NCBI GenBank assembly: GCA_019359075.1
Contig: JAHHIB010000010.1
Location: 1-64,000 of the forward strand
Length of the DNA stretch: 64,000 bases
Source of the DNA: Kalymmatonema hyalinum WJT4-NPBG1
GTDB taxonomy: Bacteria > Cyanobacteriota > Cyanobacteriia > Cyanobacteriales > Nostocaceae
Direction: 5' to 3'
In this document: piece by piece, positions 46,959 through 55,703 of the stretch
How positions within the stretch are numbered: position 1 is the first letter of the stretch
How the letters are laid out: every line of letters starts with the position of its first letter
Position numbers and translations under genes: made by a program
The notes under the pieces: generated by a model
Databases searched by the model: none
Seen by the model: only the letters and a program-made list of their open reading frames with translations
Told to the model about the DNA's origin: nothing

Positions 46959-46986
46959 ACCCCACCCAACTACCGTCGGGTGGGGT
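46959..46986 (+). terminator. Terminator hairpin upstream of ndhF1
   Basis: ACCCCACCC / GGGTGGGGT with a 10-nt loop followed by ATTTT. It separates the thioredoxin-like gene from ndhF1. Confidence 0.7.
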
Positions 46987-47066
46987 ATTTTATCCTAAAG
47001 AGTGTGTGTCACAATTATTAACAGTTCCGACAAATTAGTCAAGAATTCTAAAAGTAGGCGTCAGTG

Positions 47067-49163
47067 ATGGAAGTAATCTATCAGTATGCCTGGCTGATTC
47101 CGGTATTACCTCTTCTTGGGGCAATGCTGGTCGGTCTAGGGTTAATCTCGTTGAATCAGGTGACAAACCGCCTGCGGCAGCTAAACGCGGCATTGATTAT
47201 CTCCTTAATGGGAGCTGCGTTGGCGCTGTCGGGGGCACTGCTGTGGAGTCAAATTCAAGGACACGCCACTTACACCCGCACCTTGGAATGGGCAGCGGCA
47301 GGGAATTTTCACCTGAGCATGGGCTACACTATTGACCACCTGACAGCCCTAATGTTGGTGATTGTAACAAGTGTAGCCTTATTGGTCATGGTTTATACGG
47401 ACGGCTACATGGCACATGACCCAGGTTATGTCCGGTTTTACGCCTATCTCAGCTTGTTCGGCTCCTCGATGTTGGGTTTGGTGGTTAGCGCCAACCTAGT
47501 ACAGGTTTATATCTTTTGGGAGCTGGTCGGGATGTGTTCGTACTTGCTGGTCGGCTTCTGGTACGACCGCAAGGCAGCAGCAGATGCTTGTCAAAAAGCA
47601 TTTGTGGTAAACCGTGTGGGCGACTTTGGATTGCTGTTGGGCATTCTCGGGCTATTCTGGGCAACCGGAAGCTTTGACTTTGATGTGATGGGCGATCGCC
47701 TAACACAACTCGTGCAAACAGGTTCTATAAGCAATTTGCTTGCCATACTGTTTGCGATTCTAGTATTCCTCGGTCCAGTTGCCAAATCTGCCCAATTCCC
47801 CCTGCACGTCTGGCTACCAGATGCAATGGAAGGTCCCACCCCCATCTCTGCCCTAATCCACGCGGCAACAATGGTGGCAGCGGGAGTTTTCCTGATTGCT
47901 CGGATGTACCCAGTTTTTGAACACGTCCCCGCAGCAATGAACGTGATTGCCTTCACTGGGGCATTTACAGCATTTTTGGGTGCGACAATTGCGATTACGC
48001 AAAACGACATCAAGAAAGGTTTGGCTTACTCCACCATTTCCCAACTCGGTTACATGGTGATGGCTATGGGAGTAGGCGCATACAGCGCAGGACTTTTCCA
48101 CCTCATGACCCACGCCTACTTTAAGGCGATGCTGTTCCTTGGTTCTGGTTCTGTGATTCACGGCATGGAAGGAGTTGTCGGTCACGATCCTAATTTGGCG
48201 CAGGATATGCGGTTGATGGGTGGACTGCGAAAGTATATGCCAGTTACGGCAACGACCTTCTTCATTGGTTGTGTAGCAATTTCTGGTATCCCGCCCTTTG
48301 CTGGTTTCTGGTCAAAAGATGAAATCCTAGGGCAGGCATTTAATGCCAACCCAGTTCTTTGGGCAGTTGGCTGGCTCACGGCTGGAATTACCGCTTTCTA
48401 CATGTTCCGGATGTATTTCGTCACCTTTGAAGGAAAATTCCGGGGTAATCAAAGCCAATTGTGGCAAAAACTCAAGTCTCCAGCAGGGATGGCAATTGTC
48501 GCAGGTTTTGATACTGCCCCTGCTTTTGGTCCTGGTGCCATGACCAAAGGAGAACTGGAGGCAACAGAGGAACACCATGATGACCACAGTCACGGTCACG
48601 GTCACAGTGAATATCCTCACGAGTCGCCTTGGACAATGACCCTGCCGTTAGCGCTTTTGGCAATTCCTTCGATGCTGATTGGTTTGGTAGGGACACCTTT
48701 TGCCAACTACTTTGAGGAGTTTATCTTCTCGCCCAACGAAACCTTAGCGGAAGTTGTGGAAAAAGCAGCCGAATTCGACCCGACAGAATTCTACATTATG
48801 GCGGGCGCTTCAGTTGGCATTTCCTTGATTGGGATTACCATAGCTTCCTTAATGTATGTCTGGGGTAAAATCAACCCGGTGGCGATCGCAGAAAAAATTA
48901 AGCCGCTTTACGAGCTATCCCTTAACAAGTGGTACTTTGATGACATTTACCATCGTGTTTTTGTCATCGGCTTGCGTCGTCTAGCAAGACAAGTGATGGA
49001 AGTTGACTTCCGCGTTGTCGATGGTGTTGTAAACCTCACAGGCTTTTTCACTCTTGTCAGCGGCGAAGGTCTGAAATACCTGGAAAACGGTCGCGCTCAA
49101 TTCTATGCCTTGATTATCTTTGGGGCTGTGTTGGGCTTAGTGATTGTTTTCGGTGTAACTTGA
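47067..49163 (+). CDS. ndhF1: NAD(P)H-quinone oxidoreductase subunit 5, NdhF1
   Basis: 698 aa from ATG 47067; a GTG one codon earlier is possible. It is an antiporter-like subunit of NDH-1 in the thylakoid membrane, serving respiration and cyclic electron flow around PSI. Proton-channel residues are visible: Glu in VYIFWELVGMCSYLLVGFWY and Lys in GPVAKSAQFPLHVWLPDAMEG; GPTPISALIHAATMVAAG follows. A His-rich loop lies near residues 505-520 (HHDDHSHGHGHSEYPH). The C-terminal long lateral helix and last helix are present. ndhD1 follows after 242 nt, as in many cyanobacteria. Confidence 0.95.
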   Translation: MEVIYQYAWLIPVLPLLGAMLVGLGLISLNQVTNRLRQLNAALIISLMGAALALSGALLWSQIQGHATYTRTLEWAAAGNFHLSMGYTIDHLTALMLVIVTSVALLVMVYTDGYMAHDPGYVRFYAYLSLFGSSMLGLVVSANLVQVYIFWELVGMCSYLLVGFWYDRKAAADACQKAFVVNRVGDFGLLLGILGLFWATGSFDFDVMGDRLTQLVQTGSISNLLAILFAILVFLGPVAKSAQFPLHVWLPDAMEGPTPISALIHAATMVAAGVFLIARMYPVFEHVPAAMNVIAFTGAFTAFLGATIAITQNDIKKGLAYSTISQLGYMVMAMGVGAYSAGLFHLMTHAYFKAMLFLGSGSVIHGMEGVVGHDPNLAQDMRLMGGLRKYMPVTATTFFIGCVAISGIPPFAGFWSKDEILGQAFNANPVLWAVGWLTAGITAFYMFRMYFVTFEGKFRGNQSQLWQKLKSPAGMAIVAGFDTAPAFGPGAMTKGELEATEEHHDDHSHGHGHSEYPHESPWTMTLPLALLAIPSMLIGLVGTPFANYFEEFIFSPNETLAEVVEKAAEFDPTEFYIMAGASVGISLIGITIASLMYVWGKINPVAIAEKIKPLYELSLNKWYFDDIYHRVFVIGLRRLARQVMEVDFRVVDGVVNLTGFFTLVSGEGLKYLENGRAQFYALIIFGAVLGLVIVFGVT

Positions 49164-49216
49164 TCGCCCTAAGTGGTGAATAGGTGAACTTTTAGTCTAG
49201 GTCGTCCTTTGTCAAT

Positions 49217-49248
49217 AGTAGGGGCGGGTTTGGAAACCTGCCCCTACT
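49217..49248. terminator. Long hairpin between ndhF1 and ndhD1
   Basis: AGTAGGGGCGGGTTT / AAACCTGCCCCTACT, a 15-bp stem with one G-T pair and a 2-nt loop, 54 nt after ndhF1. It could end transcription or protect the upstream mRNA end; there is no T-run. Confidence 0.55.
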
Positions 49249-49405
49249 CATTCGTAGATACAAATGACAAATGCATTTACCTCCCTTCATCTTTCTTTAC
49301 TTTTATTAAATAAACCTAAGATTGAAGACCAAGCCCTGCAAAAACTGCTAGTAAATAGCTAGTAGTTGATAGCCGAACATTATTATTGCTGACTAACGAA
49401 TCCCG

Positions 49406-50977
49406 ATGAATACAGCAAATTTCCCGTGGCTGACGACGATTATTCTGTTTCCGATAGCGGCGTCACTGCTGATTCCCTTCATTCCAGATAAAGAAGGCAA
49501 AACAGTGCGCTGGTATGCCCTGATCATAGGGCTGTTAGATTTTGCACTGATTGTCACTGCTTTTTATACTGGGTACGATTTCTCCAATCCGGATTTGCAA
49601 CTGTTTGAGAGTTATAGCTGGCTTCCACAGATCGGTTTGAATTGGTCGGTAGGGGCAGATGGCTTGTCGATGCCCCTGATTATTTTGACTGGATTCATTA
49701 CCACCCTGGCGAGTTTAGCAGCTTGGCCCGTGACCCTCAAGCCGAGGCTATTTTACTTTTTGATACTGGCGATGTATGGCGGCCAAATCGCTGTTTTCGC
49801 CGTCCAGGATATGCTGTTGTTTTTCTTGGTGTGGGAACTGGAACTGGTACCGATATACATTCTGCTTTCGATTTGGGGAGGCAAAAAGCGGCAATACGCA
49901 GCAACCAAGTTTATTTTGTATACTGCTGGCGGTTCGCTGTTTATTTTGCTAGCTGGCTTAACGATGGCGTTTCATGGTGATACCGTCACTTTTGATATGC
50001 AAACGCTTGCAGCCAAAGACTTCAGCCTCAATCTCCAACTTTGGCTGTACGCTGCCTTCTTTATTGCCTACGCCGTCAAACTTCCCATCTTCCCGTTGCA
50101 TACTTGGCTACCAGATGCTCACGGAGAAGCGACAGCCCCGGTGCATATGTTGCTGGCAGGTGTTCTGCTGAAAATGGGCGGTTACGCGCTTATTCGCATG
50201 AATGCCCAGATGCTTCCCGATGCCCACGCTTATTTCGCCCCAGTGCTGGTGATTTTGGGGGTTGTGAATATCATCTACGCTGCCCTCACATCCTTTGCCC
50301 AGCGAAACCTGAAGCGGAAAATTGCCTATTCCTCAATTTCTCACATGGGCTTTGTGGCAATAGGTATTGCTTCCTTCACCGACTTGGGTTTGAATGGGGC
50401 AATGCTGCAAATGGTTTCCCACGGCTTGATTGGGGCAAGTTTGTTCTTCTTGGTAGGGGCAACTTATGACCGCACCCACACCCTCATGCTGGATGAAATG
50501 GGCGGTGTTGGTAAGAAAATGGGCAAGATGTTTGCTATGTGGACAACTTGTTCCTTGGCGTCTTTAGCTTTGCCAGGAATGAGCGGTTTTGTTGCTGAGT
50601 TGATGGTGTTCGTTGGCTTTTCTAGCAGCGATGCCTATAGCCCCACCTTCAAAATTATTGTGGTGTTCTTGATGGCAATTGGGGTAATTCTAACTCCGAT
50701 TTATTTGCTATCAATGCTGCGGGAGATTTTCTACGGTGAAGAGAACAAAGAATTAGTTTCTCACCAGAAACTGATAGACGCCGAACCCCGCGAAATTTTT
50801 ATCATCGCCTGCTTGTTGATACCAATCATTGGTATTGGTTTGTATCCCAAGATGCTGACTCAGGTGTACGATGCGACAACTGTACACTTAACAGCACGGT
50901 TAAGAGATTCTCTGCCTGCTTTGGCAGACCAAAAAGCGCCTGCGGTTTCGTTGAGTGCGCCAGAGATTGGCAATTAG
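49406..50977 (+). CDS. ndhD1: NAD(P)H-quinone oxidoreductase subunit 4, NdhD1
   Basis: 523 aa antiporter-like NDH-1 membrane subunit with about 14 helices. Key blocks: [20 protein letters not shown] (channel Glu), [20 protein letters not shown] (channel Lys), [20 protein letters not shown], and [15 protein letters not shown]. Together with NdhF1 it defines the NDH-1L/1L' form active in respiration and cyclic electron flow; the NdhF1/NdhD1 pairing supports D1 rather than D3/D4 of the CO2-uptake complexes. A rho-independent terminator follows 28 nt after the stop. The next gene, tnpB, is convergent. Confidence 0.95.
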   Translation: MNTANFPWLTTIILFPIAASLLIPFIPDKEGKTVRWYALIIGLLDFALIVTAFYTGYDFSNPDLQLFESYSWLPQIGLNWSVGADGLSMPLIILTGFITTLASLAAWPVTLKPRLFYFLILAMYGGQIAVFAVQDMLLFFLVWELELVPIYILLSIWGGKKRQYAATKFILYTAGGSLFILLAGLTMAFHGDTVTFDMQTLAAKDFSLNLQLWLYAAFFIAYAVKLPIFPLHTWLPDAHGEATAPVHMLLAGVLLKMGGYALIRMNAQMLPDAHAYFAPVLVILGVVNIIYAALTSFAQRNLKRKIAYSSISHMGFVAIGIASFTDLGLNGAMLQMVSHGLIGASLFFLVGATYDRTHTLMLDEMGGVGKKMGKMFAMWTTCSLASLALPGMSGFVAELMVFVGFSSSDAYSPTFKIIVVFLMAIGVILTPIYLLSMLREIFYGEENKELVSHQKLIDAEPREIFIIACLLIPIIGIGLYPKMLTQVYDATTVHLTARLRDSLPALADQKAPAVSLSAPEIGN

Positions 50978-51005
50978 GTAGTTGATTTCTAATCGATATT
51001 GCTTG

Positions 51006-51035
51006 AAGGGCGGGTTTTATACCTGCCCTTTTTTT
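51006..51035 (+). terminator. Rho-independent terminator of ndhD1
   Basis: AAGGGCGGGT / ACCTGCCCTT with a TTTAT loop and a run of seven Ts. The last codons and stop of tnpB on the other strand are read from this same sequence. Confidence 0.85.
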
Positions 51036-52312
51036 ATCGCGGCGTTTCTTGATGAAATTTCTTGTGAACTACCTACACTGACCTTGCGGTGAGCGTGTAG
51101 GCTTCCCAATTCATTGGGGATTGCCTCAATCTTCATAGATTTTTTACGTCCTGATGACTTTGGTCTTACATCCCCTCCAAGGGCAGAAGCGCTAGTTCCT
51201 AACGCCAAAACTCGCAATCCTTCATTTTTAATATTTATTGCAGCATTGATGTCTCTATCATGCTGTTTCTGGCAGTGCGGACAATCTACAAACCTTACAC
51301 CCAATGAACCATATCCATGTTGCAACATTGGGATTGGTAGTAGAGTCTCGCTACAAAGTTGAGACGACGGGAAGAATCTACCTATTTCTTGATAGGTATG
51401 ACCAAACCTCTCAGCTTTGTATTTGAGCATGGTTAGAAACATTCCCCATCCTTGATCACTGATTGATTTTACCAAGTTTGGATTTTTAACCATATTCTTA
51501 ACTGCTAAATCTTCTACACAAATAACTTGGTTTTCGTATGCTATTTTGCGAGATAGCTTGTGTAGGAAGTCTTCTCTGACTCTAGCGATTTTGCTAGATA
51601 TTTTTGCGACTAAACGTTTAGCCTTACGACGTTTATTAGATGTTTTGTCCGTCTTTTTAGCTAATTTTTTTTGCTTGCGCTTTCTATTCAATTCTTGCTT
51701 TGCTAATTGTTTCTTAGGAAGGTCATACTTTGAACCTTCAGAAGTTATAGCAAACTTTTTCAATCCCAAATGAACGCCAATAGCATCTCTAATCGCAACT
51801 ATTGGATTATCTGCTTGGTTAAAAAGGATAGATGCATAATACTTCCCGTCAGCATTTCTTGATATTGTTACAGTCGTGAATTTTGCATCAGGCAATTCTT
51901 TGTGAAACACGGTTTTCATTAGCCCCAAATTACCAGGAAACTTAATCACACAATCCTGTGGCATTAGCTTGACATTTTGGGGATATTGAATTGATTGCTT
52001 ACCATGCTTAGATTTGAAATTAGGAAAATTAGCACGTCCTTCAAAAAAATTGACAAACGCACTTGATAGGTTGAATGTTACTCGCTGCAACACCTGACTA
52101 TAGGCGAGTCCCAACCACTCATATTCTTTTTTCAAACTAGGAAGCAATTTGTCCATTGCAGCTTTAGAAAGCCCTTTCCCTGTTTCTTTATAAGCCGTAG
52201 TTGTGGCATTAAGCATATAATTCCACAGCCATCGAGTATTACCAAAACATTGAGCTAGATAGGATTCTTGCTCGTCAGTCGGGTAGATTCTAACTTTAAC
52301 TGTTCTGTACAT
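51017..52312 (-). CDS. tnpB: TnpB-family protein (IS200/IS605) with altered RuvC aspartate
   Basis: 431 aa. N-terminal OrfB region (FGNTRWLWNYMLN) and RuvC nuclease domain: motif I reads AIGVHLGLKKFAITS, where the catalytic Asp of GVDLG is His181. Motif II VICVEDLAVKNM keeps Glu267, and motif III HDRDINAAINI keeps its Asp. The second half of the zinc ribbon (DCPHC) is intact, while the first (LCSETL) lacks its second Cys, possibly a subfamily trait. TnpB is an RNA-guided nuclease; loss of Asp in motif I should abolish cleavage. The last 30 or so residues are translated from the transposon right end and the ndhD1 terminator. No TnpA gene is present. Confidence 0.85.
   Translation of the reverse strand: MYRTVKVRIYPTDEQESYLAQCFGNTRWLWNYMLNATTTAYKETGKGLSKAAMDKLLPSLKKEYEWLGLAYSQVLQRVTFNLSSAFVNFFEGRANFPNFKSKHGKQSIQYPQNVKLMPQDCVIKFPGNLGLMKTVFHKELPDAKFTTVTISRNADGKYYASILFNQADNPIVAIRDAIGVHLGLKKFAITSEGSKYDLPKKQLAKQELNRKRKQKKLAKKTDKTSNKRRKAKRLVAKISSKIARVREDFLHKLSRKIAYENQVICVEDLAVKNMVKNPNLVKSISDQGWGMFLTMLKYKAERFGHTYQEIGRFFPSSQLCSETLLPIPMLQHGYGSLGVRFVDCPHCQKQHDRDINAAINIKNEGLRVLALGTSASALGGDVRPKSSGRKKSMKIEAIPNELGSLHAHRKVSVGSSQEISSRNAAIKKGQV
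51064..51101 (-). mobile_element. Right end of the IS200/IS605-type element
   Basis: On the minus strand CCTACAC and GTGTAGG pair around GCTCACCGCAAGGTCA, followed by TAGTTCAC. A subterminal hairpin followed by TTCAC is typical of this family's right end and, in TnpB elements, of the 3' end of the guide (omega) RNA. The left end near 52320-52360 could not be defined. Confidence 0.55.
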
Positions 52313-52720
52313 GGTATCGACCTTACCGTGTTTATATATTCATGGTAACAGGAAGAATGAAAAGTGTGTCACCAAAATACAAAATATTTTGCTCGTCTCG
52401 TCGTTGTAGTCTTCCGGGTTTTCGCTGCGCTCAAATTTGGTCAGACTACACTCCTCGCCTCACTCGCAATTCATCTCAACACGCTCCCTGGGTACAGGTA
52501 CAGTGTGAGCCTTCTTGCTGTTCAAGGTAAAAATCGGGTAATGGGCTATTTGGAACCGCAGATACACAAAGCATTGGACACAGATAAATTATCTGTGTCC
52601 ATCTGTGGTTTTCATTCAAAAAAATTGAACTTTTCAACTGTAAAACTCTCAGTCGCGATCGCCTGGAAATAGATTTTCCAGAATACTGTCACGCTTCCAA
52701 GCGATAGCAGTATGTAGAGT
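52313..52720. other. Intergenic region
   Basis: 408 bases between tnpB and cbiA. It should contain the left end of the IS element. Repeated ATCTGTGTCCATCTGTGG-like sequence occurs near 52590-52610. No gene is supported. Confidence 0.4.
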
Positions 52721-54154
52721 TTAAGTAAATTTAAACACACTGCACTGTTCTAAAAACCCTTGTGGAATTTCTGGACTCTCTCCCCAGTGTTGATGAATAT
52801 AAGAAGCGTGTAGAGACGGAAGCAAATTCCATCCCTCATATCCTGTGGATTCCTCGCAATCGAAACGATAAGTTTGAAATAAGGGTGTACTAGGAGTTGA
52901 GATTAAACGGGAACGATGAAACTCATGCCCGTAGACGGTTGTACCTGCGCGTACTACCAAACTATCTTGTAAAGCAACTCCTCGACGATACCCTAAGGTA
53001 AGACGCCCACCCATCTCGGCTGTTGTAGGTAACACTCCCACCATTGACCAAGATTTCCCCTCAAAATCGACTATTTGCTCGCATAGATACATTAATCCCC
53101 CACATTCAGCTATGGTGGGCATTCCAGAGAGGATTGCTGTTTTCACTGCACTGCGGGCGCTACTGTTTTGGGCTAGTTGTTGGGCAAAGACTTCTGGAAA
53201 ACCACCCCCAAAATACATTCCTTGCACGTTCTCTGGTAATCCAACATCTTCCAAAGGACTCCAGAAAACGAGTTCTGCACCCAATTGTTGTAGCAAATCA
53301 AGATTGTCTTGGTAGTAAAAATTGAAAGCGTGATCGCGGGCAATAGCGATTCTTACCTCTCCCCAACCCCTCACGCCAGTCACCTCAACGGAGGGAACCC
53401 CCGCCCTACGCTGCTGGCTCCCCTTAGTAAGGGGTGGGGTTTTCCCAGAAACCTGCAACAGTGGTAACAAACGTTCCCAGTCAAAGCAAGTGTCCCCCAA
53501 ATGCGCAAGCCGATCAATTAAAGCACGTAGTTGAGGAAGTTCTGCAGTAGGTACTAAACCCAAGTGTCGGTCTGGAATTGTGATATTCTCTTCACGTCGC
53601 AGCACTCCAACAATCGGTAATTGTAGAGGTTCCAGGGCATCCTTGAGAAGAGTTAGATGGCGATCGCTTCCTACCCGATTGAGTACCACCCCAGCTATTT
53701 TCACTCTCTTGTCAAACGAGCAATAACCGTGTGCGATCGCAGCCACAGAACCAGACAACCTGCTGCAATCAAGCACCAGCACCACAGGCAAATCCAAAAG
53801 CCGTGCAATATGAGCCGTACTAGCAAAGTCATTTGCCCCTCCCCGAACTTCAGAGAGGGGTTGGGGTGGGCTGACTCCATCAAATAGCCCCATCACCCCT
53901 TCTACTAGGGAATATTCACTAATAGAAGCGTGATAACTAAAACATCCCTGTACGTAAGCTTCTGACGTGAGCACGCAGTCTAAATTACGACAAGCAAGAC
54001 CCGTTACGTGCTGATGAAACATCGGGTCAATGTAGTCCGGACCAACCTTGAAAGATTGTACTTGTACACCTCGTTGACACAAAGACGCTAAAAGGGTGAG
54101 CGTGACAGTCGTCTTACCCACCCCACTGCGTTCTCCCGCAATAACTAGAGCCAT
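52721..54154 (-). CDS. cbiA: Cobyrinate a,c-diamide synthase
   Basis: 477 aa. N-terminal ATP-binding domain with AGERSGVGKTTVTLTLLASL, KVGPDYIDPMFHQHVTGLAC and VEGVMGLFDGV. The C-terminal class I glutaminase-like domain has FGGGFPEVFA, the nucleophile Cys in AECGGLMYL, and YGHEFHRS. It amidates the a and c side chains of cobyrinic acid using glutamine and ATP in cobalamin synthesis, which would serve the AdoCbl-dependent NrdJ encoded in this window. Two in-frame inserts rich in Pro/Gly (about residues 95-108 and 237-266) are encoded by dispersed repeats. They lie where family members have loops, so activity may be kept. Confidence 0.93.
   Translation of the reverse strand: MALVIAGERSGVGKTTVTLTLLASLCQRGVQVQSFKVGPDYIDPMFHQHVTGLACRNLDCVLTSEAYVQGCFSYHASISEYSLVEGVMGLFDGVSPPQPLSEVRGGANDFASTAHIARLLDLPVVLVLDCSRLSGSVAAIAHGYCSFDKRVKIAGVVLNRVGSDRHLTLLKDALEPLQLPIVGVLRREENITIPDRHLGLVPTAELPQLRALIDRLAHLGDTCFDWERLLPLLQVSGKTPPLTKGSQQRRAGVPSVEVTGVRGWGEVRIAIARDHAFNFYYQDNLDLLQQLGAELVFWSPLEDVGLPENVQGMYFGGGFPEVFAQQLAQNSSARSAVKTAILSGMPTIAECGGLMYLCEQIVDFEGKSWSMVGVLPTTAEMGGRLTLGYRRGVALQDSLVVRAGTTVYGHEFHRSRLISTPSTPLFQTYRFDCEESTGYEGWNLLPSLHASYIHQHWGESPEIPQGFLEQCSVFKFT
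53357..53446. repeat. In-frame repeat insertion in cbiA (second)
   Basis: About 90 bases of CCCCAACCCCTCAC-type and TTAGTAAGGGGTGGGG-type sequence, adding roughly 30 residues between the two domains of CbiA. Similar G/C-run sequence is found at 53835-53870 and in intergenic DNA at about 40131-40195 and 61320-61380. Confidence 0.5.
53831..53870. repeat. In-frame repeat insertion in cbiA (first)
   Basis: A palindromic stretch, CCCCTCCCCGAACTTCAGAG followed by AGGGGTTGGGGTGGG, inserts about 12 codons (PPQPLSEVRGGAN) between the conserved GLFDGV and DFASTAHIA blocks. Confidence 0.55.
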
Positions 54155-54213
54155 AAATTTCTACTAAGGAGTTAAGAGCCAAAACTCCTAACTCCTTAAT
54201 TTTACTTCTTAAG

Positions 54214-55593
54214 TTACTTCTTAAGTCCTAATTTGAGAATTTGGGTTGTGACACCTAGGCTTTCTTCAAAAAGTGCCTCGTGACCCCAGCGTTGCACCTG
54301 CTGACTCAGCAAAGCTTCTGCCTTTTGCTCAGAAAGTGAAGTAACCTGTTGAAACACACCACTAGACTGGGCACCACCTTGTGTTTCCATCCGCATACAA
54401 CCACCAGTTTCCGAACAGATAAGAGTACCGCCGTTTGCCTGTGGATTTGTGGAACTTAGGCGCAGAGCAATCAAATCGCCAGGAACTTCACCCACATCAC
54501 CGACTGGGACTCCTGCTAACTCAGCTTCTATTTGCCGTTGGTCTTGTGCAGCAAAGTGAATTCGCGTGATGTCATAATCTCCGCTTTCTTTTTCATAAGA
54601 AACCGGATGCCATTGCAAGCGACTTGCCAACCAACCCAAAAACAACAGCGCTTGTACAGGGCTGCCTTTTTCGTAATCAATGTTGATTCTATCTACCTCT
54701 GTAAGGGCAGCACGACGTTGGGGTGCGTCGTAAGCCTCAGCTGTTAACTCCTGCCATCCTGAAAGACGACGCCAGTTCAGGTCAGCTAGAGGTACACCAG
54801 ATTCTACCAACTCTTGCAAGCTGAGCAAATCAGTTTCTGGCTTGTTAAAGTTGCAGGAATCTACAATAACGTTGTTGCATACTGCCGCTAATCGCTTGAA
54901 TAAAGGGTTGTTGGGGTCTGGCGTTGCCTTCCACCACAGAAACTTGGGCAAGCCACCAATCAACAATGCCGGAATCATGCCACCTATCCGTTCCAAAGCA
55001 GCAGCGGTTCCTGTCAGAGTAATGTACTCGCAGCAGACGAGTGTACTTGCGGACTGCTTTTGGATGGGGCAGTAGGCAGAGACTTGAGCCTTCACCCCTA
55101 CGTCTTCGCCAGCTATGGGAGTCAGGGCAATAATGCGGCAGGGATTACGGCTGGCAATTTCATCAGCAATTCGGGGGCTGCTGGCATCTGGAACATAGGA
55201 CGCACCACCAGAACCGTTATCCGCCGTAGCCCCATTGCCATGACGTTTGGTGAGTTCTTCGCGCAAGATGCCTAGGGTTTCATCTGTTGCTGTTCCAGTT
55301 TCTGTCAAACCATAGGTTTTCTGCACTTCTCGCAGTGCTGTTTTCATCTGCGGACCGAGAATGCCATCAATCGGACCTTTGTAAAATCCCAAAGTAGCCA
55401 ATAGATACTGGGTTTCTTCGGGTTCGTAAACCACCAAACTAAATGTTGTGGCGCGAGTCGCTGCAGGAAGCGCACCGTCTTCACCGGCAATGCCGTAACT
55501 TTGCCAAATGCGGCTCAGTTCCGCTTCAATATCTGAGAGCGAAATATCTTTGGGAGCCTGAAGTGAAAAAATCGTAGGAGCTTGGGAAGTCAT
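54214..55593 (-). CDS. opcA: Glucose-6-phosphate dehydrogenase assembly protein OpcA
   Basis: 459 aa. OpcA promotes oligomerisation and redox-responsive activation of Zwf in cyanobacteria. Residues about 60-115 resemble a peptidoglycan-binding-type three-helix module (LLATLGFYKGPIDGILGPQM...EVQKTYGLTETGTATDETL), seen in some cyanobacterial OpcA. The remaining part carries the OpcA core (CRIIALTPIAGEDVGVKAQV, GGLPKFLWWKATPD, LNWRRLSGWQELTAEAYDAP, ALLFLGWLASRLQW). Conserved cysteines (CNNVIVDSCNF, SETGGCMRM) could sense redox state. Last gene of fbp-tal-zwf-opcA; a 20-bp repeat hairpin lies between zwf and opcA. Confidence 0.93.
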   Translation of the reverse strand: MTSQAPTIFSLQAPKDISLSDIEAELSRIWQSYGIAGEDGALPAATRATTFSLVVYEPEETQYLLATLGFYKGPIDGILGPQMKTALREVQKTYGLTETGTATDETLGILREELTKRHGNGATADNGSGGASYVPDASSPRIADEIASRNPCRIIALTPIAGEDVGVKAQVSAYCPIQKQSASTLVCCEYITLTGTAAALERIGGMIPALLIGGLPKFLWWKATPDPNNPLFKRLAAVCNNVIVDSCNFNKPETDLLSLQELVESGVPLADLNWRRLSGWQELTAEAYDAPQRRAALTEVDRINIDYEKGSPVQALLFLGWLASRLQWHPVSYEKESGDYDITRIHFAAQDQRQIEAELAGVPVGDVGEVPGDLIALRLSSTNPQANGGTLICSETGGCMRMETQGGAQSSGVFQQVTSLSEQKAEALLSQQVQRWGHEALFEESLGVTTQILKLGLKK

Positions 55594-55643
55594 AGCTAAT
55601 TTTGGATTTGGGATTGTTAGTTGTTAGTTATGAGTTATTATTT

Positions 55644-55696
55644 GTTAGTAGTTAGTAGTTAGTTGTTATACTAGCCACTAACTACTAACTACTAAC
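55644..55696. repeat. Heptamer repeats forming a perfect 20-bp hairpin, zwf-opcA spacer
   Basis: GTTAGTAGTTAGTAGTTAGT (55644-55663) and its exact reverse complement (55677-55696), loop 13 nt. It fills most of the 110-nt spacer. Confidence 0.85.
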
Positions 55697-55703
55697 TACA
55701 AAT

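Noticed and set aside
52364-52672. 102-codon frame between tnpB and cbiA
   Set aside because: It lies over presumed IS left-end and repeat sequence, with two overlapping frames equally open; no protein features.
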